12,665 nucleotides of DNA, taken from the NCBI GenBank assembly GCA_900317795.1, contig ONIF01000029.1:1-12665 (forward strand), in the 5' to 3' direction. How positions within the stretch are numbered: position 1 is the stretch's first letter; every line of letters starts with the position of its first letter. The notes under the pieces are model-generated. The model was not told the origin of the DNA and did no database searches. It worked only from the letters and a program-made list of their open reading frames with translations. Source of the DNA: an uncultured Eubacteriales bacterium (lineage in GTDB: Bacteria; Bacillota; Clostridia; Oscillospirales; Acutalibacteraceae). This document shows positions 5,491 to 12,665 of this stretch, piece after piece. A program made the position numbers and the translations under genes.

Positions 5491-6475
5491 GCTGATACAA
5501 TCTCCTTATAATTTCCTCTATGTCCGCATCTTTTACGCTTATATCACTGACTTTCACCGTTTCGAGCGTGTAGGAAACCATATCCGATACGGCAACTGCC
5601 GAACTGTCAAACCGTACTTTTACAGTGCCGTTTTCCTTGGCAACACTTATATCCTTGTCGGTGATATGGAACTTATTTTTATAATCAAGTCTGCTTTCAT
5701 CATCTTTTGTGACGAAATTCAATTCCCTTATCTGTCCATACCTGCTCTTTAACTCGTTTATTGTGCCGTCAAACACATTCACGCCCTTGTCTATCATAAC
5801 AATCCTGTTGGCAAGCAGTTCTATATCTTCCAAGTCGTGTGTCGTCAATATAACGGTAGTGTTTTCATGCTTGTTGATATAGTCTATCGCATTTCTGATA
5901 TTATTCTTCACCACTACGTCAAGACCAATCGTCGGCTCGTCAAGAAACAATACTTTCGGACTATGTAAAAGAGATGCTGCTATATCTGCCCTCATTCTCT
6001 GTCCAAGCGATAAAGTCCTTACAGGGCTTGTTATAAAGTTATCCAATTCAAGCACTTCATTCAAAAATGCCATTCTCTTTTTATAGTCTTCATCAGACAC
6101 TTCATAAATTTCTTTCAATACGCTGTATGTTTCACGCAAGGGCAAATCCCACCATAACTGTGTCCTCTGACCGAATACAACTCCTATTTCTTTTACATAA
6201 CTCTTTCGGTTTACAGTCGGATTTCTGCCGTTTATTGTACACGTTCCCGAAGTTGGTGTCAAGATACCCGTCAGCATTTTTATTACAGTGGATTTCCCTG
6301 CACCGTTCGGTCCGATAAATCCCAAAATCTCGCCTTTTTCAACGTCAAAGCTTATATCCTTTACAGCCTGTATGACTTCTGTTTTCGGGTGAAAAAGGGA
6401 TTTTATACTGCCTTTCAAGCCTGCTTCCTTGACGGTCTTTTTAAATTCCTTGTGCAGATTATTTACTTCTATCAT
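5462..6475 (-). CDS. ABC-2 type exporter ATP-binding protein without an adjacent permease
   Basis: The 337-residue protein is the ATPase subunit of an ABC exporter, acting at the inner face of the membrane. It shows Walker A GPNGAGKST (55-63, Lys61), Q-loop Gln103, signature LSLGQ (155-159), Walker B VLFLDEP with Asp179 and Glu180, D-loop GLD and H-loop His212. An insertion near residues 12-33 before the core (KEAGLKGSIKSLF) and the RTQLWWDLP segment are characteristic of the daunorubicin/viologen exporter-like ATPases that pair with two ABC-2 membrane proteins. About 100 extra C-terminal residues form the usual accessory domain. The gene overlaps engB by the four bases ATGA. Its normal permease partners are not next to it: the next gene is the GNAT. 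They must be elsewhere in the genome or lost. Confidence 0.92.
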   Translation of the reverse strand: MIEVNNLHKEFKKTVKEAGLKGSIKSLFHPKTEVIQAVKDISFDVEKGEILGFIGPNGAGKSTVIKMLTGILTPTSGTCTINGRNPTVNRKSYVKEIGVVFGQRTQLWWDLPLRETYSVLKEIYEVSDEDYKKRMAFLNEVLELDNFITSPVRTLSLGQRMRADIAASLLHSPKVLFLDEPTIGLDVVVKNNIRNAIDYINKHENTTVILTTHDLEDIELLANRIVMIDKGVNVFDGTINELKSRYGQIRELNFVTKDDESRLDYKNKFHITDKDISVAKENGTVKVRFDSSAVAVSDMVSYTLETVKVSDISVKDADIEEIIRRLYQHGNKEVSEK

Positions 6476-7065
6476 TTTGTAAACTCCTCTACACTATTTT
6501 CTATTATCTTTCTTATTTCATCTATGCCTGTGCCGTCATTTGACGAACACGGACATAATTTTACATCGGGATAATCCGACAATTCTTCTTTCAGTTCCTC
6601 AAGCCTTTTTGCCTGCTGAGATTTTTTCAGCTTGTCCATTTTCGTCAAGGCGATGATAAACGGATATTCGTTTTCATAGAGAAAATTTATCATTGTCATG
6701 TCATCTTTTGTCGGACTGTGACGCATATCGCATATCTGTACGACTAATGCAATATTTCTTTCCTGTGCAAAATACCCCTCCATCAATTCCGACCATCTCT
6801 GTTTTTCAGCCTGCGATACTTTCGCATAGCCATACCCCGGCAAATCTACCAAATATGCCTCTCTCAGAGAGAAAAAATTGATTGTAGCTGTTTTTCCGGG
6901 CTGTGAACTTACCCTTGCAATAGATTTTCTATACAATATCTTATTGATAAGAGAAGATTTGCCTACATTCGACTTGCCGGAAAAAATTATCTCCGGCAAA
7001 GTCGTTTGAGGTAACTGACTTGATTTTCCGTAAGCCGCCTTAAATTCCGCTATCTGAAAATTCAT
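6472..7065 (-). CDS. engB: Ribosome biogenesis GTPase EngB (YsxC/YihA)
   Basis: This small GTPase of 197 residues is needed for assembly of the large ribosomal subunit. The G-motifs are all present: GKSNVGKSS (30-38), the switch region PGKTATINFF (56-65), DLPGYG (74-79), TKMD (141-144) and the later SSNDG. The length and the absence of extra domains fit the EngB family. It starts 11 bases after the lon stop, with a GGGGGA ribosome binding site in the gap. The lon-engB order is the one known from Bacillus (lonA-ysxC). Its stop overlaps the start of the ABC ATPase gene. Confidence 0.97.
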   Translation of the reverse strand: MNFQIAEFKAAYGKSSQLPQTTLPEIIFSGKSNVGKSSLINKILYRKSIARVSSQPGKTATINFFSLREAYLVDLPGYGYAKVSQAEKQRWSELMEGYFAQERNIALVVQICDMRHSPTKDDMTMINFLYENEYPFIIALTKMDKLKKSQQAKRLEELKEELSDYPDVKLCPCSSNDGTGIDEIRKIIENSVEEFTK

Positions 7066-7076
7066 ACAAATCCCCC

Positions 7077-9410
7077 TTAATTTTTCACAAGGGCTGTATC
7101 AAGAACTGTGCTTATATTATCCGCAAACACAAATTTCACTGCATTCTTTACAACGTCGTCAACTTCATCAAGGTCTGACTGATTGTCTTTCGGTATGATG
7201 ATTGTCTTTATGCCAAGACGATATGCCGCCATCGTTTTCTCTTTCAGTCCGCCTATCGGCAAAACTCGACCTCTTATGGTTATCTCACCTGTCATTGCTA
7301 CATCTTTTTTAACGGGTATGCCCGTCAATGCAGATGTGATTGCTGTTGCCATAGTGATTCCGGCAGACGGTCCGTCTTTTGGAACAGCACCCTCCGGCAC
7401 ATGAATATGTATATCTTTATCTTTATAAAAACTGCCGTCAATCGAAAGTTTATCCGCCATTGTCCTTACACACGTATAAGCTGCATGGGCGGACTCTTTC
7501 ATGACATCTCCAAGTGAGCCTGTCAATTCTATCTTGCCCGTTCCCGTCATTACCGCAACTTCAACAGGCAGAGTTTCTCCGCCTACCGCTGTCCATGCAA
7601 GCCCCGTTGCAACTCCCACTTCATCGGATTTACTCATATTATCATTCTTGTACTTTCTTGAACCGAGATATTCCTCTATATTTTCAAGCGTTATCTTAAC
7701 AGACTTCTGCTCTCCCGAAACGACTTTTACAGAAATCTTATTCATTATTCTTGAAATATCCCTTTCGAGTGAACGCACTCCCGATTCCCTTGTATAACTG
7801 TCTATAATATCATATATCACATCATCTGATATTTTGCACTGTCTTGCAGTAAGTCCATGCCTTTTGAGCTGTTTCGATATGAGATGAAGCTTTGCGATAT
7901 TGAATTTTTCCTCTCTCGTATAAGAGCCGATATGAATAATATCCATTCTGTCCAAAAGCGGTGCAGGTATTGCCGTATAATCATTGGCAGTAGTGATAAA
8001 CATGACTTTGCTCAAATCAAACGGCATATCTACATAATGGTCATAGAAAGTCGAATTCTGCTCACCGTCAAGCACTTCCAACAGGGCTGATGTAGGATCT
8101 CCCCTAAAATCATTTCCAAGCTTATCCACTTCATCAAGGAGTATCAAAGGATTTGCAGAGCCTGCCAATTTTACCGCATTCATTATCCTGCCCATCATCG
8201 CTCCTATATAAGTACGTCTGTGTCCCCTTATTTCAGCCTCATCATGCACTCCGCCCAACGCTATTCTTTGATATTTTCTGCCCGTTGCGTCGGCTATGGA
8301 ACGTGCAATAGATGTCTTGCCAACTCCCGGAGGACCTGCAAGACACATGATCTGTCCGTTGATAGACGGATTTAACTTTCTTACTGCAAGCGACTCTATT
8401 ACACTCTCTTTTACTTTCTTCAATCCATAGTGATTTTTTTCAAGATGTGACGCTATGCGTTTTATATCAGACTTTTCTTTTGTAAATATTCCCCAAGGCA
8501 ATTCTATGCAGGCATCAAGATAATTTCTTATCACATTAGCCTCGGGCGAACTTCCCGACATTTTTTCAAGCCTTGCAGCCTCTTTAAAAAGTATCTCCTT
8601 ATTTTCATCTGTTGTTTTCAGAGCGGATATTTTTTCGTGATACTCAAACATCTCTTCTGTCAAGTCCTCGCTGTCACCGAGTTCTTCACGGATAACCCTC
8701 AGCTTCTCTCTCAAATAATACTCTTTCTGGTTATTATCCAAGCCCTCTTTGGTCTTTTCCGCTATATCCTCCTCTATCGACATGACTTCGTTTTCATACC
8801 TGAACATCTCTATGACTTTTTCCATTCTCTCCGTTTCGTCAAAGGTTTCAAGTATGACCTGCTTTTTCTCATAACTCCTGATAATATTATCCGCTATGTA
8901 ATCCGCAAGCAGTCCCACATCTTTCATTTCATGCACTGTCATTACTATATCATGGGCTATTCTTCCATTCAACATGATATAATCATCAAACAAATCCTTT
9001 GCAACATTCAAAAAAGCTGTATTCTTTACATCTGATTCCGACTTTATCGTTTCACATGGCTCAGACATCGCCATGAGATAACCCGTCCTTTCACGACAGC
9101 CCGTCATCTCTGCACGATACATTCCCTTTACCACGACACGAATTATATCCTCCGATATTCTCACCATCTGCAAGACCTTTGAAACAACCCCCACTTTATA
9201 CAAATCTTCTTCCTTTGGGTCATTATTGAAAGGGTCTTTCTGTGCCGTTATGAAAACAAGCTGCTCTGCACTTTTCATTGCAGCGGACAATGCTTTCACA
9301 GACTTATTTCTTGATATGTCAAAGTGAAGTATTGAACTCGGAAATATTACAAGTCCTCTCAATGGCATAACAGGCGTGACAACTGCATTATTTTCTTTTT
9401 TATTTTCCAT
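7077..9410 (-). CDS. lon: ATP-dependent Lon protease (LonA)
   Basis: Lon unfolds and degrades damaged and regulatory proteins in the cytoplasm. The 777-residue product has the usual order: an N-terminal substrate-binding domain beginning with VMPLRGLVIFP, a coiled-coil linker, an AAA+ module with Walker A GPPGVGKTS (Lys365) and Walker B LILLDEVD (Asp426 and Glu427), and a peptidase domain with the Ser-Lys dyad in PKDGPSAG (Ser682) and GGLKEK (Lys725). These positions are about three residues from those of the E. coli enzyme, so the gene is full length. The start at 9410 has AGGAG six bases upstream and a strong promoter about 40 bases further up. I see no CtsR or CIRCE-type operator in the leader, so basal SigA expression is likely. 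It is the first gene of the six-gene minus-strand unit. Confidence 0.98.
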   Translation of the reverse strand: MENKKENNAVVTPVMPLRGLVIFPSSILHFDISRNKSVKALSAAMKSAEQLVFITAQKDPFNNDPKEEDLYKVGVVSKVLQMVRISEDIIRVVVKGMYRAEMTGCRERTGYLMAMSEPCETIKSESDVKNTAFLNVAKDLFDDYIMLNGRIAHDIVMTVHEMKDVGLLADYIADNIIRSYEKKQVILETFDETERMEKVIEMFRYENEVMSIEEDIAEKTKEGLDNNQKEYYLREKLRVIREELGDSEDLTEEMFEYHEKISALKTTDENKEILFKEAARLEKMSGSSPEANVIRNYLDACIELPWGIFTKEKSDIKRIASHLEKNHYGLKKVKESVIESLAVRKLNPSINGQIMCLAGPPGVGKTSIARSIADATGRKYQRIALGGVHDEAEIRGHRRTYIGAMMGRIMNAVKLAGSANPLILLDEVDKLGNDFRGDPTSALLEVLDGEQNSTFYDHYVDMPFDLSKVMFITTANDYTAIPAPLLDRMDIIHIGSYTREEKFNIAKLHLISKQLKRHGLTARQCKISDDVIYDIIDSYTRESGVRSLERDISRIMNKISVKVVSGEQKSVKITLENIEEYLGSRKYKNDNMSKSDEVGVATGLAWTAVGGETLPVEVAVMTGTGKIELTGSLGDVMKESAHAAYTCVRTMADKLSIDGSFYKDKDIHIHVPEGAVPKDGPSAGITMATAITSALTGIPVKKDVAMTGEITIRGRVLPIGGLKEKTMAAYRLGIKTIIIPKDNQSDLDEVDDVVKNAVKFVFADNISTVLDTALVKN

Positions 9411-9448
9411 AGTTTTCTCCTATTTTTTCATTCAAGTATCTTTCTGTT

Positions 9449-9477
9449 ATTATAACACATCTTTCCTTTATTATCAA
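9449..9477 (-). promoter_or_regulatory. SigA-type promoter of the lon-engB-... unit
   Basis: On the minus strand TTGATA (9477-9472) and TATAAT (9454-9449) are separated by exactly 17 bases, which matches the vegetative consensus except for one base of the -35 box. The -10 box is preceded by TGTGT. Transcription should begin near 9442, leaving a leader of roughly 30 bases before the lon ATG at 9410. The rest of the 9411-9506 spacer is AT-rich, with no convincing terminator for polC. Confidence 0.85.
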
Positions 9478-9506
9478 GTTGATTACAAAATTCATACATA
9501 ATTTAA

Positions 9507-12500
9507 TCACATCAATTTCAGCTGACTGCTTTCGGGCAAATCTCCGAATGCCCCTATATCCCTCAACATATCCACTACCGCCTTTGAAACTCTCGCTCTC
9601 TGCTGAAAGTCTTCTATTGAAGTGAATTCACCGTCATTTTTTGCGTCTGCAAGACCGTTTGCAGCCGCCTCGCCTACGCCCGACAATGCCACAAACGGCA
9701 GTCTTATTTTTCCGTTCTCGACAAGAAATCTCTTTGAATCGGATTTATATATATCTATCGGCAGAACCTCTATTCCCCTTGCAAGCATTTCATTGACTAT
9801 CTGCAATGCCGAATAGGTCGTTTCCTCTTTGGCAGTCGCTTCTTTATTTGAAATTTTGTTTCCAAGCTCCTCCATTTTTGCCTTTACGGCATTCCTCCCC
9901 TTTACAACAAGCACCGCATCAAAATCTTCATTCTTTACCGTAAAATATGCCGCATAGTACTCAACGGGCTTATGCACTTTATACCAGCCCAATCTCAGCG
10001 TTGCTATCATATATGCCGCTGCGTGTGCCTTCGGGAACATATACTTTATCTTCATACAGGAATCTATATACCATTGAGGCACATCATGTTCTTTCATTGC
10101 CTTTATATGTTCCTCCGTCAGCAGTTTCGTTGCATTTCCCTTTCGCACTATCTCCATTATCTTGAATGCCATATCGGGTTCAAGCCCTTTATGCATGAGA
10201 TATACCATGATATTATCTCTTGTTCCGATAACCTGCGAAATCGTACATATTTTCTTTGCTATCAAGTCCGCTGCATTTCCTATCCATACATCTGTACCGT
10301 GTGAAAGTCCCGATACCTGCAATAAGTCCGAAAATGTCTTTGGCTGGGTGTCTATCAGCATATTTCGTACAAATGTCGTGCCTACCTCGGGCAGTGAAAA
10401 TGTGCCTGTCTTTGAATCGATGTCATCGGGAGTTACTCCCAAAGCTTTCGTTGATGTGAAAAGCGACATCACTTCGGGGTCACTCATCGATATATCCATG
10501 ACACTTATTCCCGTGTATTCCTCCAAGTAGTGATACATCGTCGGTACATCATGTCCCAATTCGTCAAGCTTGCATACCGTATCATGTATAGAGTGAAAGT
10601 CAAAGTGAGTTGTGATAATCTCTGTTTTCTGGTCATTGGCAGGTCGCTGTATCGGACAAAATTCATATACGTCATTTGTTCTCGGCACGACTACCATTCC
10701 TGCGGGGTGCTGTCCTGTTGTACGTCTTACTCCCGTACAGCCCTCTGCAAGTCTTTGTTCTTCCGCCCTGTTCAGTGAAAGCCCCTTTATCTCCTCATAC
10801 TTCTTGACAAATCCCAATGCCGTTTTATCTGCAACCGTGCCTATCGTACCTGCTTTGAACACGTTCTCTTTTCCGAAAAGCTCCTCTGTATATCTATGCG
10901 AACTTGTCTGGTATTCTCCTGCAAAGTTCAAGTCTATATCAGGTGTCTTATCTCCTTTGAATCCCAGAAACGTTTCAAACGGTATGTCGTGACCGTCACG
11001 CAAATACTCCGTTCCGCAATTCGGACACTTTTTCGGCGGTAAATCAAATCCCGAGCCATAACTTCCGTCTGTAAAAAACTCACTGTTTCGGCACTTCGGG
11101 CATACATAGTGCGGACAAAGCGGATTGACTTCCGATATGCCCGACATGGTTGCAACAAATGACGAACCAACCGAACCTCTCGAACCTACCAAATAACCGT
11201 GTTCATTGGAATCCGCAACCAATTTTTGTGCCGTCATATACAAAACTGAAAATCCATTTTTTATAATAGAATTCAATTCCTTGTCAATTCTCGCCTTGAC
11301 TATCTCGGGCAACGGGTCACCGTACAGATTTTTTGCCCTCTGCCATGTGATGTCTGTAAGCTGTTCTTCCGCTCCCTGTATGAACGGCGGAAAATTTCCT
11401 TTCGGAACGGCTCTTATTTTTTCCACCATATCCGCTATATAATTTGTATTTTCCACTACCACTTCATAAGCCTTTTCTTTTCCGAGATACTCGAATTCTT
11501 TCAGCATTTCCGCTGTCGTTCTCAAATACAGCGGTGCCTGTTCCTCTGCGTCGGAATATCCCTGCGACATCATCAAGACTTTTCTGTATTCGCTTGTATG
11601 CGGGTCTATAAAATGCACATCACACGTTGCCACTACGGGTATATTCAATTCTTCTCCCAATTTTACAACCGTTTTATTGAAATTCTGCAAGTCCTCTACA
11701 CTGTTTACCGTGCCATTCCTCAGCATATACATATTATTGCCTATCGGCTGTATTTCAAGATAATCATAAAATGACGCTATCTTTTTCAGCTCTTCCCAAT
11801 TTTTACCGTCAACTATCGCTCTGAAAAGCTCGCCTGCTTCACAGGCACTTCCTATTATCAAGCCATCTCTCAGCTTTTCCAGCTCGGATTTCGGTATCAA
11901 CGGCTTTTTGTAAAAATAATTGATATGCGCCTTTGAGATAAGCTTATATAAATTTTTCAAGCCTGCCTGATTTTTGGCAAGAATGATTTGATGATAGGAC
12001 TTATATGCCTTTATATCGGGCTTTGGAAGTGCTTTTGAAATCTCCGATATATTATTTATCCCAAAATCATCTTTCAATTTCTTCAACATAACTTGAAATA
12101 TTTTTGCAAGCATCATTGCATCATCACAAGCCCTGTGATGATTGAAGTCCCCCAATTTCAGAAATTTTGCGATATTATCCAATTTATGCTTGGCAAGCTG
12201 AGGGAATATTCTCCTTGATACCGCAAGAGTATCTATGTGAGTAAGCGTATAGGGAATTTTATGCCTTTCCGCCGCCGCTTTGATAAAGCTTGTGTCAAAG
12301 CCTGCATTGTGTGCTACTACTACCGCATTTTCTCCGCAATATTCCAGAAATCTCTCAACAGCCTCTTTTTCTTTGGGTGCGTCCTTTACCATGCTGTCGT
12401 CTATGCCCGTCAATTCCGTTATCTTCTCGGGTATGGGCTTTTCGGGATTGACAAACGTGGAAAATATATCCTTTATTTCCCCGTTCACCATCTTGACGGC

Positions 12501-12665
12501 ACCTATCTCTGTTATTCTCTCCTTTGCCGCTCCCAAGCCTGTTGTTTCTATGTCAAATACAATGAACTCTCCGTCAAGCGACTGTTCCGCATTTCCCTCG
12601 ACTGCTCCCGAAACTTCGTCATTGATAAAATACGCTTCCACACCATATATGATTTTAAATTTACC
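9507..12665 (-). CDS. polC: DNA polymerase III PolC-type, C-terminal 1052 residues, 5' end outside the window
   Basis: PolC is the Gram-positive replicative DNA polymerase with a built-in proofreading exonuclease. The frame is open to the window edge, and the residues before the GTG at 12641 (KFKIIYG, then VEAYF) are typical of the PHP domain, so that GTG is internal. Counting from the edge, the first part is the end of the split PHP N-terminal piece. Next comes the DEDDh exonuclease with FDIETTG (Asp38, Glu40) and HNAGFD, then the second PHP piece with CDVHFIDPH, a zinc-binding region with CPHYVCPKC and CPNC (about 515-550), and the polymerase core with PDIDLNF (Asp576 and Asp578) and TTGQHPAGMVV. 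Full PolC proteins are about 1430-1450 residues, so roughly 390 N-terminal residues are missing here. The exonuclease inserted in the PHP domain separates it from DnaE. It ends in TGA 97 bases before lon. Confidence 0.97.
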   Translation of the reverse strand, partial: GKFKIIYGVEAYFINDEVSGAVEGNAEQSLDGEFIVFDIETTGLGAAKERITEIGAVKMVNGEIKDIFSTFVNPEKPIPEKITELTGIDDSMVKDAPKEKEAVERFLEYCGENAVVVAHNAGFDTSFIKAAAERHKIPYTLTHIDTLAVSRRIFPQLAKHKLDNIAKFLKLGDFNHHRACDDAMMLAKIFQVMLKKLKDDFGINNISEISKALPKPDIKAYKSYHQIILAKNQAGLKNLYKLISKAHINYFYKKPLIPKSELEKLRDGLIIGSACEAGELFRAIVDGKNWEELKKIASFYDYLEIQPIGNNMYMLRNGTVNSVEDLQNFNKTVVKLGEELNIPVVATCDVHFIDPHTSEYRKVLMMSQGYSDAEEQAPLYLRTTAEMLKEFEYLGKEKAYEVVVENTNYIADMVEKIRAVPKGNFPPFIQGAEEQLTDITWQRAKNLYGDPLPEIVKARIDKELNSIIKNGFSVLYMTAQKLVADSNEHGYLVGSRGSVGSSFVATMSGISEVNPLCPHYVCPKCRNSEFFTDGSYGSGFDLPPKKCPNCGTEYLRDGHDIPFETFLGFKGDKTPDIDLNFAGEYQTSSHRYTEELFGKENVFKAGTIGTVADKTALGFVKKYEEIKGLSLNRAEEQRLAEGCTGVRRTTGQHPAGMVVVPRTNDVYEFCPIQRPANDQKTEIITTHFDFHSIHDTVCKLDELGHDVPTMYHYLEEYTGISVMDISMSDPEVMSLFTSTKALGVTPDDIDSKTGTFSLPEVGTTFVRNMLIDTQPKTFSDLLQVSGLSHGTDVWIGNAADLIAKKICTISQVIGTRDNIMVYLMHKGLEPDMAFKIMEIVRKGNATKLLTEEHIKAMKEHDVPQWYIDSCMKIKYMFPKAHAAAYMIATLRLGWYKVHKPVEYYAAYFTVKNEDFDAVLVVKGRNAVKAKMEELGNKISNKEATAKEETTYSALQIVNEMLARGIEVLPIDIYKSDSKRFLVENGKIRLPFVALSGVGEAAANGLADAKNDGEFTSIEDFQQRARVSKAVVDMLRDIGAFGDLPESSQLKLM

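Noticed and set aside
9411..9480. Heat-shock operator (CtsR or CIRCE) before lon
   Set aside because: No GGTCAAA direct repeats and no CIRCE inverted repeat are visible in the leader or promoter.
9478..9506. Terminator behind polC
   Set aside because: Only weak imperfect complementarity (TGATTA and TAATCA) with no stable GC stem; I cannot support termination here.
12639..12641. GTG as the start of polC
   Set aside because: The frame continues to the window edge with residues typical of the PHP domain, so this is an internal valine and the gene is cut by the window.

Overview
The window looks like chromosomal DNA of a low-to-moderate GC Gram-positive bacterium, most likely a Clostridia member of the Ruminococcus/Oscillospiraceae kind. 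The evidence is a PolC-type replicative polymerase, the lonA-engB (ysxC) gene pair, strong AGGAG ribosome binding sites, a textbook SigA promoter, and a eukaryote-like NADP isocitrate dehydrogenase next to aconitase. Genus is an inference; there is no rRNA to settle it.

Layout. The plus strand (1-3599) holds the 3' part of an aconitase gene, a repeat-rich hairpin spacer, an NADP-dependent isocitrate dehydrogenase gene (icd), and a membrane acyltransferase (family 3) gene that starts at TTG directly behind icd. A hairpin at 3567-3599, shaped to work in both directions, separates this group from a convergent minus-strand group. Read from right to left, the minus strand carries the 3' part of polC (entering from beyond the window), a strong promoter, lon, engB, an ABC-2 type exporter ATPase, a GNAT acetyltransferase, a small repeat-bearing peptide gene (4985-4683) and a radical SAM/SPASM enzyme gene (4669-3605). 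From lon to the radical SAM gene every junction is an overlap or a gap of at most 25 bases, so these six genes look like one transcription unit.

The most interesting part is the last two genes of that unit. The small gene encodes a 100-codon peptide with a signal-peptide-like N-terminus followed by three Val-Tyr-Gly-Pro-Pro units in acidic spacers. The adjacent radical SAM/SPASM enzyme is the obvious modifier. An X-Tyr-Gly target beside a radical SAM enzyme recalls the PlpX splicease systems, which remove tyramine from X-Tyr-Gly and leave an alpha-keto-beta-amino acid. This would therefore be a candidate spliceotide locus with an exported, multi-site substrate. The peptide frame is broken by one in-frame TAG at codon 42, exactly where the other two repeat units have a GAG glutamate codon and just before the first Val-Tyr-Gly. 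As sequenced, normal translation would stop before every candidate modification site. This could be a fresh nonsense mutation, a sequencing error or read-through of amber. No other gene whose end is visible here stops at TAG.

Together, the plus-strand genes serve the oxidative citrate-to-2-oxoglutarate branch. The minus strand combines replication, protein quality control and ribosome assembly with a small accessory module (exporter ATPase, acetyltransferase, modified-peptide precursor, radical SAM maturase) attached behind them. The longest stretch between confidently coding genes (4670-5010) is filled by the interrupted precursor gene. No tRNA, rRNA, CRISPR array or insertion sequence was seen.
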